From Bacillota bacterium (GTDB lineage: Bacteria > Bacillota > Clostridia > Christensenellales > CAG-138), in the NCBI GenBank assembly GCA_023390655.1, contig JAEWCL010000024.1:109943-173942 (forward strand): a stretch of DNA of 64,000 nucleotides, given 5' to 3'. Shown here in pieces: positions 1-8,667 of this stretch. The notes below the pieces were generated by a model. That model worked only from the letters and a program-made list of their open reading frames with translations. It made no database searches and was not told the origin of the DNA. The translations under genes were made by a program, and so were the position numbers. Positions within the stretch are counted from its first letter, which is position 1. The number at the start of each line of letters is the position of its first letter.

Positions 1-902
1 GGAGCCTGCTTTTGTGCGATGTACGCGAAATTTCCTATCAAAAACAGGAGCAGGCAAACATTGTGATTTCCGCATTGATGGGGGAACTTGCAAAGGGCCC
101 GCTGGACAGCGAGGGAAGGGAACCTGTTCTTCCGCCGGACATGCGGCTCGTTAAGTGCGTCCTGCCCGGTTCCGTTGCCTCGCCATCTTCCGCGACGGAC
201 GATATTCCTTTAAGCGCAGGGACGGAAGGACAAATTGTGGACCTCTATTTTTCCGTGCCGGAACGGTCCGTGATTGCTCCCATCGTATATGCTTCCATCG
301 TATACACGGTCACAGGCTTTTGGCCGCAGACTGGCGGCGTGCGCATCTTCCTCAACGAAACCCCGATGACGGTAGACGCAGTTTTAGAGAATGGAGACGA
401 TGGCGCCATCTTTTCCCGCACCGATTTTTCCAACATGCTGGGGCACACCGTTACGTTGATGTTTCCGGACCAGGATGGAATCGGCCTGTATCCAGTGCTG
501 CGGTGCCTGCCGCAGAGCGAGGCGTATGACTTGAAATTGCGCCTGACTTCTCTCTTCACCGGCCCTGCCGATCCCGGCATCCCGCTTGCGATGCTTGACG
601 CCTCCGGTGTGGAAAGCGTTTCCCTGCACGGCAATATGGCGGTTGTCAATTTCTATGAGGGGTTTTTTGACCAATTGCGCGCCTTTGTCGAATCGGGCGT
701 ATCCCATCTTCCCCAGAACACGCGTGCGCAGATGACGGTCTTTTCGATCGTCAATACGCTTGCGAGCATCCCGGGCATTGAAAAGGTCTGGCTTCTTGAA
801 AACGGAACGCCCATTGACCGCAGCATCAATCTCCTGTATCTGGGCGGCCCCCTGTTCTACAATCCCGGGCTCATGCTCTCGGAGGAAAGCGCGGATGCAT
901 AA
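1..902 (+). CDS. GerMN domain protein, 5'-truncated by the window edge
   Basis: Two GerMN-like repeats can be read: the first runs from the window edge to about codon 120, the second covers roughly the last 130 codons and contains the typical motif in which a long strand is followed by VVNFYEGF and then a helix ending in a Q-x-T-V-FSIVNTL pattern. GerMN proteins (GerM of Bacillus) are exported, often lipid-anchored, and act in sporulation and germination. The reading frame stays open to base 3 and the first possible start (TTG at 12) has no ribosome site, so the signal peptide lies outside the window. The LCP gene follows about 180 bases downstream in the same direction. The domain call is fairly sure; the exact role is inferred. 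Confidence 0.75.
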   Translation, partial: SLLLCDVREISYQKQEQANIVISALMGELAKGPLDSEGREPVLPPDMRLVKCVLPGSVASPSSATDDIPLSAGTEGQIVDLYFSVPERSVIAPIVYASIVYTVTGFWPQTGGVRIFLNETPMTVDAVLENGDDGAIFSRTDFSNMLGHTVTLMFPDQDGIGLYPVLRCLPQSEAYDLKLRLTSLFTGPADPGIPLAMLDASGVESVSLHGNMAVVNFYEGFFDQLRAFVESGVSHLPQNTRAQMTVFSIVNTLASIPGIEKVWLLENGTPIDRSINLLYLGGPLFYNPGLMLSEESADA

Positions 903-953
903 GAATTTATAGTTTATTCATATACCTTCTATGCGCGTCCGCTTTGCATGCGC

Positions 954-959
954 TATAAT
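954..959 (+). promoter_or_regulatory. -10 box for the LCP gene
   Basis: A consensus TATAAT lies about 125 bases upstream of the LCP start. The hexamer 17 bases further up (ATGCGC) is a poor -35, so the promoter is only tentative. Confidence 0.35.
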
Positions 960-1084
960 AAGGCGTTGGGAAAAATATACGCTATCAACGTTTTTCGTCG
1001 CACATTGGTATAAAACGTCGATCTTCCCGGTATCCCCGCGGCCTTTTCCAACGTATCAAAGCGCATCGCACCAAGGAGCATGCT

Positions 1085-2707
1085 ATGTTGAATGATGACA
1101 GCAAGCGCAAGATCAGACATGTAGGCGGCAAGACGCCATCCGGCGGCGAGACGCCGCAGCAGATTGAACAAGAGGTGCTTTCTTCCCCTTCCCCCTCTCC
1201 CCAGGCAGTGCGCGCGGCGGATAAAGCCGTTGCTCGCCAGCTTGAAAGGGAAGGCAGCAGCAAACCACCCCACAAATCCCCCCGCCGCAAACAGAAACGC
1301 AAAATGACCAAAGCAGGAAAAATCGTGCTTTTTTCTTTGCTTGCCCTGCTTCTTTTCGGCATCGGCATGGGCATCAAGTTCTATTATGACGTAACAAACC
1401 CTGCAACGCTGTTCCATGAGGACAATCAGCCGACGCCGACGCCTGTTCCCACACCGGAACAGACGCTTGCTCCCAACGCCTCCCCCACTCCTTCCCCAAC
1501 GCCGGACCCAGAGGCACAACTATTAAGCCAGGCCGATCTGGAGTTTATGAAAAACCGCGTCAACATCCTGGTGCTTGGCATTGATGAAAGCACGGAGCGC
1601 GCCAACTGGGGCTCCTTCCGCACGGATACGATGATCCTTGTGACGATTGACTTTGCCACAAACGATGTGCATATGATTTCCGTTCCCCGTGACAGCTACG
1701 TAAAAATCGCAAACAGCAGCGGCAACGTGATTATGAAAAACGGCGCGCCGCAGTTTGCGAAAATCAACAGCGCCTTCCCCGCCGGCGGCGGCGCGCAAAA
1801 GAACGGCTATGAATACGCCATGGGTACCGTCAGCCATCTGCTTGGCGGCATACCGGTGCACTATTATCTTGGCTTTAATATGAACGTTGTCAAAGAAGTG
1901 GTCAACGCCATGGGCGGCGTGGACTATAATGTGGATACCGAAGTCAAGATGAACGGACGCGAACTGCACCCCGGTATGCAGCATATGGACGGGCAGGCGG
2001 TGCTGGACTATGCGCGCCAGAGGAAGGGGTCTTCCGATATCGCGCGCGTGGAGCGCCAGCAGAAGATCATCATGGCGATCTTCCAGCAGCTAAAGTCCAC
2101 CGGCCAGATTCAGAACATCCCCCAGATCTATCAGGCGGTGGAACAGAACATCCAGACGAATTTAAGCTTTAAGCAGATTACGTCTTTGGCGCTCCTCGCG
2201 CTGCAGATGGATTCTTCCCAACTTTACAAGCATACGGTGGAGGGAGAATTCCTCAACATGTATTCTGTCAGCTATTGGGGCATCAGCACCACCAAGCTTA
2301 ACAAGCTCATTCAGGATGTCTTCGGCATCAGCGTTTCCACCGATTCCGACATCAACGTCACCAACATCAAAGCGCAGATTGAAGCAAACCGCGCGCTGAT
2401 CGCAGCGGAGCTCAATGCCGCCAAGTCCGCCATTGCCCAGGCCGACCAGATTTTGAGCCAGTATGGCGCATGGCTGACAGAAGATGTAAAAGCGCAGCTC
2501 AAGAGCGTAAAGGGCCAGCTTGAGGATGCCGTAGATGCGGAGGACAAGGAACAGCTTGATGCGTATACGCCGCCGCTCGTGCAGCTTTGCAACAGTATCC
2601 TGACGGCGCTGCAGAATGCCGGCGCAATGTCGGGCGTCGCTCCCGCTGAACCCACGCCGGTGCCCGATACGGGCATCCCGGAAATTTCCGAGGTGCCGGT
2701 CGGCTGA
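1085..2707 (+). CDS. LytR-CpsA-Psr (LCP) family cell-wall ligase
   Basis: Type II membrane protein of 540 residues. A basic, low-complexity cytoplasmic tail (1-75) leads to one membrane helix (about 79-98), a Pro/Thr-rich linker (115-142) and the LCP catalytic domain (about 157-335). The conserved phosphate-handling residues are present: FRTDTM at 178-183, PRD at 201-203, and the Arg/Asp-rich DYARQRK..SDIARVERQQ stretch near 308-326. The last 120 residues are a helical, probably coiled extension ending in a Pro-rich tail. LCP enzymes move undecaprenyl-phosphate-linked glycopolymers onto peptidoglycan or glycoproteins on the outer face of the membrane. The start has a GGAG ribosome site. The polymer attached cannot be told from sequence. 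Confidence 0.9.
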   Translation: MLNDDSKRKIRHVGGKTPSGGETPQQIEQEVLSSPSPSPQAVRAADKAVARQLEREGSSKPPHKSPRRKQKRKMTKAGKIVLFSLLALLLFGIGMGIKFYYDVTNPATLFHEDNQPTPTPVPTPEQTLAPNASPTPSPTPDPEAQLLSQADLEFMKNRVNILVLGIDESTERANWGSFRTDTMILVTIDFATNDVHMISVPRDSYVKIANSSGNVIMKNGAPQFAKINSAFPAGGGAQKNGYEYAMGTVSHLLGGIPVHYYLGFNMNVVKEVVNAMGGVDYNVDTEVKMNGRELHPGMQHMDGQAVLDYARQRKGSSDIARVERQQKIIMAIFQQLKSTGQIQNIPQIYQAVEQNIQTNLSFKQITSLALLALQMDSSQLYKHTVEGEFLNMYSVSYWGISTTKLNKLIQDVFGISVSTDSDINVTNIKAQIEANRALIAAELNAAKSAIAQADQILSQYGAWLTEDVKAQLKSVKGQLEDAVDAEDKEQLDAYTPPLVQLCNSILTALQNAGAMSGVAPAEPTPVPDTGIPEISEVPVG

Positions 2708-2737
2708 TCCGGTCTATATCAAAACGAAGCACTGAAA

Positions 2738-2766
2738 AGAATGGCGGTTTTCGCCGTTCTTTTTTG
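2738..2766 (+). terminator. Rho-independent terminator of the LCP gene
   Basis: Short stem AATGGCG / CGCCGTT followed directly by a run of T. The rest of the 370-base gap to the next gene (2708-3077) holds only the promoter at 2990-3018; I see no gene in it. Confidence 0.75.
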
Positions 2767-2989
2767 CGTCCATTCTGTTCAACGCACAGGCTCTTGCTTT
2801 ACAGTACTGCGAATATCGGACCATCCCTGCGCATTTCCATGTTGCGCCGCGCTGTTTCCGCTGTTGCGCAAAAGAAAGCCGATTGCTCCAGATTTTCGTC
2901 CATTTTCATTATGAGTGGCTACTCATATCCCATATATGGTGTATTGCTTAAAAAAGCTCCCGTTTTCTCGCGCTTTCTTGCTGTTTTGT

Positions 2990-3018
2990 TTGCCGGGCCT
3001 TGGGGAATCTGCTATAAT
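2990..3018 (+). promoter_or_regulatory. Sigma-A promoter of the acetyltransferase-like gene
   Basis: TTGCCG, 17-base spacer, TATAAT. Transcription would start about 50 bases before the gene, which has a GGGGGG ribosome site. Confidence 0.75.
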
Positions 3019-3077
3019 GATCGGAGCTATCGGGACTTATTTTTATTTTTTAACAAAGTGTTGGGGGGAAAAACAAT

Positions 3078-4199
3078 ATGGTTACTGTACGCGAGATAAC
3101 GGAGAAAAAAGACATCCGGACGTTTATCGCCTTCGCCAACAACATGTACAAGGACAATCCCTATTATGTGCCGGATATGTTCAGCCAGCAGGTCAAGGAT
3201 TTTGACCGTGACAAAAACCCCGCTTACGAGTACTGCGATTCCAAATGTTTCTTAGCGTACCGGGACGGCAAGGTCGTCGGTCGCATCGCGGCAATCTACA
3301 ATACCCATGCAAACCAGAAATACAACGAGAACCAAATGCGCTTTTCCCATGCGGACTATATCGATGATGCTGAGGTGGTGGACGCGCTCTTTGCCGCAGT
3401 GGAGACCTGGGCGCGGGAAAAAGGCTGCACATCCGTACACGGCCCGCTCGGCTTTTCCGATATGGACCGGGAAGGTCTGCTCATCAAAGGCTTTGATCAG
3501 CTGAGCCAGTTCTTTGTGTACTACAACCATCCGTATTACATGCAGCAAATGGAGCGCATGGGGTACGGAAAGGATGTGGACTGGATCGAGTACCGCATAA
3601 AACTGCCCGACAAGCCGGACGAACGCCTGGACCGCCTGGCCAGCGCCGTGGAGCGCCGCATGAAATTGAAGGCCGCTCCGCTCACCAGCCGCAACTCCAT
3701 CAAGCCCTATGTAGAGGGCGTGTTCAAGCTTTATAACGAGGCGTATCTTGCGCTCTACGGCATGGTGGCATTGACGCCGCGGCAGATAGAAAAGTATGTC
3801 GGCGAGTTTCTGCCGCTTGTCAATGACCGCACCACCGCCATATTGCTCAATGAGCGCGACGAAGTGGTCGGCTTTGGCGTAGGCGCGCCCTCGCTGTCCC
3901 TTGCCCAGCAAAAGTGCAGGGGCAGGCTCTTCCCCTTTGGATGGTACCATGTGCTAAAGGCGCTCAACGGCAAAAACGACACGCTGGATATGTTTTTGAT
4001 TGCCGTCAAGCCCGAGCTTCAGGGAACGGGCATCAACGCCGTCATCATGAACCGCCTTTTGAAATTTGCCATTGAAGATGGGCGCAAATACGCGGAAACC
4101 GGGCCTGAGCTGGAGGAAAACTCCAATGTCCAGAGCCAGTGGCGCTATTTTGAAACGGAGCAGCACAAAACCCGCCGCTGCTTCATCAAGCAGCTGTAA
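3078..4199 (+). CDS. GNAT-fold N-acetyltransferase-like protein (YghO-like)
   Basis: Soluble protein of 373 residues with no signal peptide. The C-terminal part (about 230-350) has the look of a GNAT fold, with a strand carrying a hydrophobic-rich DMFLIAVKPELQGTG segment where the acetyl-CoA pyrophosphate loop (Q/R-x-x-G-x-G/A) is expected. The N-terminal half resembles the first domain of the long YghO-type acetyltransferase-like proteins of bacteria. The substrate is unknown. It is a single-gene unit: own sigma-A promoter upstream and a strong terminator 20 bases downstream. The family assignment is probable, the activity inferred. Confidence 0.65.
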   Translation: MVTVREITEKKDIRTFIAFANNMYKDNPYYVPDMFSQQVKDFDRDKNPAYEYCDSKCFLAYRDGKVVGRIAAIYNTHANQKYNENQMRFSHADYIDDAEVVDALFAAVETWAREKGCTSVHGPLGFSDMDREGLLIKGFDQLSQFFVYYNHPYYMQQMERMGYGKDVDWIEYRIKLPDKPDERLDRLASAVERRMKLKAAPLTSRNSIKPYVEGVFKLYNEAYLALYGMVALTPRQIEKYVGEFLPLVNDRTTAILLNERDEVVGFGVGAPSLSLAQQKCRGRLFPFGWYHVLKALNGKNDTLDMFLIAVKPELQGTGINAVIMNRLLKFAIEDGRKYAETGPELEENSNVQSQWRYFETEQHKTRRCFIKQL

Positions 4200-4218
4200 T
4201 ATTGAGGATCTGCCTTGC

Positions 4219-4245
4219 AGGCCGCGCACGAGCGCGGCCTTTTTA
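4219..4245 (+). terminator. Rho-independent terminator
   Basis: Nine-base perfect stem AGGCCGCGC / GCGCGGCCT with a four-base loop and a T run. Confidence 0.9.
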
Positions 4246-4279
4246 TACGTTAAATTTATTGCTGGTCATAAAATATTTA

Positions 4280-4311
4280 TTGATTTTCGATAATTTCATA
4301 TTGAAAATCAA
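4280..4311. promoter_or_regulatory. Inverted repeat overlapping a promoter, likely operator
   Basis: Perfect nine-base arms TTGATTTTC and GAAAATCAA separated by 14 bases. The right arm covers the -35 box of the DUF2975 operon promoter, a position expected for repression. The natural candidate ligand is the XRE protein encoded second in this operon. Confidence 0.55.
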
Positions 4312-4329
4312 TGTCAAATTACATATACT
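4301..4329 (+). promoter_or_regulatory. Sigma-A promoter of the DUF2975-XRE-DUF4153 operon
   Basis: TTGAAA, 17-base spacer, TATACT, about 35 bases before the first start codon. Confidence 0.75.
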
Positions 4330-4362
4330 TTATCGTAGAATAAAAAAGGGGATTTTCTGCGC

Positions 4363-4815
4363 ATGAAAAAGTCTTCTCTTCTTAGCACGATTACGGTAGC
4401 GCTCGTATATGTTACGATGGCGCTTGGAGTATTGTTTATCGCCCTGCTTCCCAGGCTCCTGCCGATGATCCTGTTTATTGGCGGGCCGGAAGCCACCTTG
4501 ACCTATGCCGCAGCCCTCGCCTGCTGGATATTGGGCGCCCTTTTGGGCATCTTTATCCTCTTCACGCTTACAAGAATGATGCACAGCTTAACCCATGACC
4601 CGTTTATCCGGAAAAATGTGCTGCGCCTGAGGAACATGGGCTTTGCGGCACTTCTAATGGCGGTATTTACGTGTATTGCGGCGCTGCTCTATCCCCGCCC
4701 CATGCTGTACCTGATCATGACGGCAGAAGTGCTTTGTGCGCTCTTCTCGCTGGTATTGCGCGGCGTATTTGAAAAAGCCGTAGAGTACCGCGAAGAGAAC
4801 GCTTTGACCATATAG
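4363..4815 (+). CDS. DUF2975 membrane protein
   Basis: Protein of 150 residues with four predicted membrane helices (about 11-33, 43-68, 88-105 and 109-130), the size and topology of DUF2975 (YoaS-like) proteins. The family is usually found immediately before a small Cro/CI-type regulator of the YozG group, exactly as here (11 bases apart). No biochemical function is established for the family; the pairing suggests a membrane partner or target of the regulator. The ribosome site is AAAGGGG about 10 bases before ATG. Confidence 0.8.
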   Translation: MKKSSLLSTITVALVYVTMALGVLFIALLPRLLPMILFIGGPEATLTYAAALACWILGALLGIFILFTLTRMMHSLTHDPFIRKNVLRLRNMGFAALLMAVFTCIAALLYPRPMLYLIMTAEVLCALFSLVLRGVFEKAVEYREENALTI

Positions 4816-4826
4816 GGGGCCGACAT

Positions 4827-5090
4827 ATGATACGCGTAAATCTCGACGTCATGATGGCCAAACGCAAAATAGGCCTCACTGAACTTGCACAGGCGATGGA
4901 CCTGACGCTTGCAAACCTCTCCATCCTCAAAAACAACAAGGGCAAGGCAATCCGCTTTTCCACGCTTGACGCCGCGTGCCGCGCGCTTCGCTGCCAGCCG
5001 GGCGATATCCTGGAATATGTGGAAGACGAAGCGGAAGGTTTGACCGCCCCATCCCATGGAGCACAAAATAGCCAGGAGGTGTCCCTATGA
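4827..5090 (+). CDS. XRE-family helix-turn-helix regulator (YozG-like)
   Basis: Small regulator of 87 residues. A single Cro/CI-type helix-turn-helix domain covers about 8-65, with the recognition segment in LTLANLSILKNNKG and the family-typical RFSTLDAACRALRCQPGDILEY end. The C-terminal 20 residues are not part of the domain. The start has a GGGGG ribosome site and the stop overlaps the next gene's start by ATGA, so translation is coupled. It probably binds the inverted repeat at 4280-4311 and autoregulates the operon (inference). Confidence 0.85.
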   Translation: MIRVNLDVMMAKRKIGLTELAQAMDLTLANLSILKNNKGKAIRFSTLDAACRALRCQPGDILEYVEDEAEGLTAPSHGAQNSQEVSL

Positions 5091-6517
5091 AATGCCACGC
5101 GTGCGGCGCTATGCTCGATGACCGCAGCCGTTTTTGCAGCAGCTGTGGTGCAAAAATGACTTCCGAACCCGCCGCTACAAACGGAATTGGACAGCAGCCC
5201 CAGCCTTCCGCAACTCCGCTATCGGCCCAGCAATTGCCCGGAACTTTGGATACGCAGCGGTCAACGCACTTTGAAAGCGCCTATACAACGCTCAAACAAG
5301 CGGAAGCGCCAAAGCCCGTCACCACCCCGCAGCGCTGGCTGCTAATAGGCACCATCCTGCTTGGCTTTGTGATGCAGGCAGGACTGTCCCATATGTTCGG
5401 CGAAACACCCTCCGCCTTTGCGGGGTGGTATGCCGCGTTCTGGCTCGTTTACCTTGGCGTATTCCATATCTTTTGCTTTCAAAAAGTCGTGGAACGGCCT
5501 TTATCCTTTTTCCTGAGCGTCCCCGCTGTATTCCTGAGCGTCATGCTTTATTTCCAGTCCGCAGGCTACAGCGACCAATCGCTTTATTATTTGAATCTCC
5601 TTGCCGTGCCCTGCCTGCTGATGCTGCACGCGCAGTATGTGATGAAACCGCTGCCCAGAGAGCTGGAGGGCGGATATGCCATCCATTTTCTGACCGGCTT
5701 TTTCATCCAGCCGTTTGAACATCTTGGGCGCTTTTTCGCAAGCGTAGGCAGCCTTTTTAAAGCCGGCGAGAAAGGAAAACATGTCTGGCTTGGGATTCTC
5801 GTTGCGCTGCCGGTGCTGATTATCGTTATTTCCCTGCTGCTTTCAGCGGATGCGGTAATGAACGCGCTTGCGGTGCAGGCGTTTGGCGGCATCGATTTTT
5901 CGGACATCATCTGGCGCTTGTTTGTGATTTCCATCTGTGCCATGCTCTTTTACAGCTTCCTCTATGGCGCTGCCTGGGGCAAGCCGATGGAGCTTCGGCA
6001 GCAATCCGCCAGAGCATTCGGCATCACCGCGCCCGCGGTCGTGCTTGGCGCACTGCTTGCGGCCTATGCCGTTTTCACCGCCGTGCAGTTTTTATACCTC
6101 TTTGGCGGCTATGGCCTGCCCAATGGCCTGACCTATTCCGAATACGCGGTGGAAGGCTTCAACCAGCTGATGTGGGTGGCTGCCATCAATTTCAGTGTGC
6201 TCTCCTTCTGCATCTGCCGGGTGGAGGAAAAACCCATCCTGCGTACAATGATGCTCTTATTGCTGCTCGCCACCGGCGTGATCCTCGCTTCCGCGTTTAC
6301 GCGGCTTTCCCTTTACATCGGGGCGTATGGACTGACCTTCAAACGCATCCAGGCGTTCTGGTTCCTGTGCTATCTGACCTGTGTGCTCGTACTCTACGCC
6401 ATCCGGCTTTACAACAAAAAGCTGCCGCTGCTCCGGCTATGCGCGCTCATCTTCATCCTGTGGTATGTGGCGCTCAATGTTCCAAACCTGACGGCATGGT
6501 ATCCTGTAGGCGCATAA
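5087..6517 (+). CDS. Zinc-ribbon DUF4153/DUF4173-type integral membrane protein
   Basis: Protein of 476 residues. The N-terminus is a zinc ribbon with two Cys pairs (CHAC at 3-6, CSSC at 18-21), followed by a Gln/Pro-rich linker to about residue 80 and then about ten to twelve hydrophobic segments. The segment YSEYAVEGFNQLMWVAAINF near 345-365 resembles the signature of DUF4153/DUF4173 membrane proteins. It is translationally coupled to the XRE gene by a four-base overlap. The function is not known; a membrane sensor or transporter associated with the regulator and DUF2975 protein is possible. Which DUF it belongs to should be checked by profile search. Confidence 0.65.
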   Translation: MKCHACGAMLDDRSRFCSSCGAKMTSEPAATNGIGQQPQPSATPLSAQQLPGTLDTQRSTHFESAYTTLKQAEAPKPVTTPQRWLLIGTILLGFVMQAGLSHMFGETPSAFAGWYAAFWLVYLGVFHIFCFQKVVERPLSFFLSVPAVFLSVMLYFQSAGYSDQSLYYLNLLAVPCLLMLHAQYVMKPLPRELEGGYAIHFLTGFFIQPFEHLGRFFASVGSLFKAGEKGKHVWLGILVALPVLIIVISLLLSADAVMNALAVQAFGGIDFSDIIWRLFVISICAMLFYSFLYGAAWGKPMELRQQSARAFGITAPAVVLGALLAAYAVFTAVQFLYLFGGYGLPNGLTYSEYAVEGFNQLMWVAAINFSVLSFCICRVEEKPILRTMMLLLLLATGVILASAFTRLSLYIGAYGLTFKRIQAFWFLCYLTCVLVLYAIRLYNKKLPLLRLCALIFILWYVALNVPNLTAWYPVGA

Positions 6518-6537
6518 TCCCCCTTTCTCCCCCTTAT

Positions 6538-6575
6538 GGCCCGCGCTGTGCATTGCAGCGCGGGCCTGTGTTTTT
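6538..6575 (+). terminator. Rho-independent terminator of the DUF4153 operon
   Basis: Eleven-base perfect stem GGCCCGCGCTG / CAGCGCGGGCC, seven-base loop, then TGTGTTTTT. Confidence 0.9.
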
Positions 6576-6598
6576 ACAAGTTTCTCACATTCATGGGT

Positions 6599-6627
6599 TT
6601 GCATTTTTAAATGGGCTGCGCTATAAT
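6599..6627 (+). promoter_or_regulatory. Sigma-A promoter of htpG
   Basis: TTGCAT, 17-base spacer, TATAAT. The CIRCE element begins four bases after the -10 box, covering the start point of transcription. Confidence 0.85.
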
Positions 6628-6631
6628 TTTT

Positions 6632-6658
6632 TTAGCACTCATGGTTTACGAGTGCTAA
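6632..6658. promoter_or_regulatory. CIRCE element (HrcA operator)
   Basis: Perfect match to the CIRCE consensus, TTAGCACTC-N9-GAGTGCTAA, located between the htpG -10 box and its ribosome site. HrcA repressor binds this element and is known for control of groE and dnaK operons; here it is the only heat-shock signal in front of htpG. Confidence 0.95.
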
Positions 6659-6681
6659 TTCATGCAAAAGGATGAATTGAT

Positions 6682-8559
6682 ATGGCACTTCAACCGTTCC
6701 AGGCAGAATCCAAACGACTTTTGGACTTGATGATCAACTCCATCTATACGCACAAGGAAATTTTCCTGCGGGAACTGATCAGCAACGCAAGCGACGCGAT
6801 CGACAAGCTCTATTACCGGGATTTGAGCGCCGGCAACACCGGGCTTGCGAAGGAAGACTTTTTTATTCTCATTGAGGCCGATCAGGGCGCGCGCACCTTG
6901 AAGCTCACGGACAACGGCTGCGGCATGACCAGGCAAGAATTGACCCAGAACCTTGGCACCATCGCGGAAAGCGGCACGTTGAAATTCCGCGCGGAGGACG
7001 CCGCAAAAGATGCTGAAATTATCGGCCAGTTTGGCGTAGGCTTTTATTCCGCGTTCATGGTGGCAAAGCGCGTTACCGTCACCAGCCGCGCCTACGGCAG
7101 CGACGAAGCCTGGCAGTGGCAGAGCGAGGGCGCGGAGGGCTTTACCATAGCGCCTGCACCCAAGGACAGCTTTGGCACCGAAATCCTCTTAGAGCTCAAG
7201 GAAGACACCGAGGATGAGCAGTACAGCGAATTTTTGGATATCTACCGCCTGCGCCCGCTCATCAAAAAATACTCCGATTATATCCGCTACCCCATCCGCA
7301 TGGAGGTGGAAAAACGCCGCCTGAAGGAAGGCTCGGACAAGGAATATGAATCCTACACGGAGATTGAAACCATCAACTCCATGATTCCGCTGTGGAAGCG
7401 GAGCAAATCCGAGGTGACCGAGGAGGAGTACGAGCAGTTTTATCAGGATAAATTCTTTGATTTTGAGCAGCCGTTAAAAACCGTTCACGCCAATGTGGAG
7501 GGTACGGTCAGCTACCATACGCTCCTCTTCTTCCCCGCCCGCGCACCGTATGATTACTACACCAAGGAGTTTGAAAAGGGACTACAGCTTTACTCCAACG
7601 GCGTGCTGATCATGGAGAAATGCGCGGACCTGTTGCCGGACTATTTCAGCTTTGTGCGCGGACTTGTCGATTCGCCCGACCTTTCCCTGAATATTTCCCG
7701 GGAACTGTTGCAGCACGACCGGCAGTTAAAGGTCATTGCCACCAACATCGAAAAGAAAATCAAGAACGAGCTTACTTCCATGCTCCAGGATGACCGCGAG
7801 CAGTACGAAAAGCTGTGGAAGGCTTTCGGCCTGCAGGTAAAGTACGGCGTATACAGCGGCTATGGACAGAACCGCGCGGTCCTGGAAGATTTGCTGCTGT
7901 TCCACTCCATGGAGCAAAATAAGCTTATCACCTTAAAAGAATATGTGGATGCCATGCCCGAAGGGCAAAAGGCCATCTACTTTGCAAGCGGCGCGTCCGT
8001 TGCGCGCATTGAACAGCTGCCGCAGCTTGACCGCCTGAAGGAGCTCCATTACGACGTATTGTTCCTGACAGACAATGTGGATGAGTTCGCGCTGCAGGTG
8101 CTCAACAAGTACTTGGAGAAGCCCTTCCAGTCCATCGCCGCGGGCGACCTTGACCTGGGTGACGAGGAAGAAAAGAAGGCCGCTGAAGAGCAAGGCACCG
8201 CCCATAAGGCGCTGCTTGACGAGCTGACAAGCAATCTTTCCGAAAAAGTAAAGGCCGTGCGCGTCTCCTCCCGCCTCAAACAGCATGCGGTCTGTCTTGC
8301 TGCCGACGGCGCGCTTTCCCTGGAGATGGAGAAGGTATTGAGCAGCATGCCCGGCGACCACAATATGAAGGCCGAACGTGTGCTGGAATTGAACTCCGAG
8401 CATCCCGTGTTTGAAAAGCTCGTGAAGCTGCAGGAAGAGGACAAGGCGCAGCTCAAGCGTTACGCCGAAATCCTCTATGCCCAAGCGCAGATTTTGGAGG
8501 GCATGCTGCCCGACGACCCGGCAGGGTACGCACAGGCTGTGCTGGAGCTGATGGCATAA
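6682..8559 (+). CDS. htpG: Hsp90-family chaperone HtpG
   Basis: Complete HtpG of 625 residues, the usual bacterial length. The GHKL ATP-binding motifs are all in place: ELISNASDAIDKL (31-43), DNGCGMT (77-83) and GQFGVGFYSAF (115-125); the middle domain carries the catalytic-loop region with NISRELLQ, and a C-terminal dimerisation domain follows. It is a cytoplasmic ATP-dependent dimeric chaperone acting late in protein folding. The AAAGGATG ribosome site precedes ATG. It is a single-gene unit between its own CIRCE-controlled promoter and a strong terminator, which predicts induction by heat through loss of HrcA activity. Confidence 0.97.
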   Translation: MALQPFQAESKRLLDLMINSIYTHKEIFLRELISNASDAIDKLYYRDLSAGNTGLAKEDFFILIEADQGARTLKLTDNGCGMTRQELTQNLGTIAESGTLKFRAEDAAKDAEIIGQFGVGFYSAFMVAKRVTVTSRAYGSDEAWQWQSEGAEGFTIAPAPKDSFGTEILLELKEDTEDEQYSEFLDIYRLRPLIKKYSDYIRYPIRMEVEKRRLKEGSDKEYESYTEIETINSMIPLWKRSKSEVTEEEYEQFYQDKFFDFEQPLKTVHANVEGTVSYHTLLFFPARAPYDYYTKEFEKGLQLYSNGVLIMEKCADLLPDYFSFVRGLVDSPDLSLNISRELLQHDRQLKVIATNIEKKIKNELTSMLQDDREQYEKLWKAFGLQVKYGVYSGYGQNRAVLEDLLLFHSMEQNKLITLKEYVDAMPEGQKAIYFASGASVARIEQLPQLDRLKELHYDVLFLTDNVDEFALQVLNKYLEKPFQSIAAGDLDLGDEEEKKAAEEQGTAHKALLDELTSNLSEKVKAVRVSSRLKQHAVCLAADGALSLEMEKVLSSMPGDHNMKAERVLELNSEHPVFEKLVKLQEEDKAQLKRYAEILYAQAQILEGMLPDDPAGYAQAVLELMA

Positions 8560-8581
8560 ACCATCGTTTCCAACATGTAAC

Positions 8582-8620
8582 AACGCCCCAAGCGATGATC
8601 TCTTGGGGCGTTTCGTTTTC
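8582..8620 (+). terminator. Rho-independent terminator of htpG
   Basis: Eleven-base perfect stem AACGCCCCAAG / CTTGGGGCGTT, nine-base loop, then TCGTTTTC. Confidence 0.85.
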
Positions 8621-8667
8621 TCCGTAAAAGTACCATTCCCGTTTTTTAAAGTACGGCAGGTTGCCGT

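Noticed and set aside
2764..3099. Frame in the gap before the acetyltransferase-like gene
   Set aside because: It contains the promoter of the next gene and overlaps its start; no ribosome site and no family likeness.
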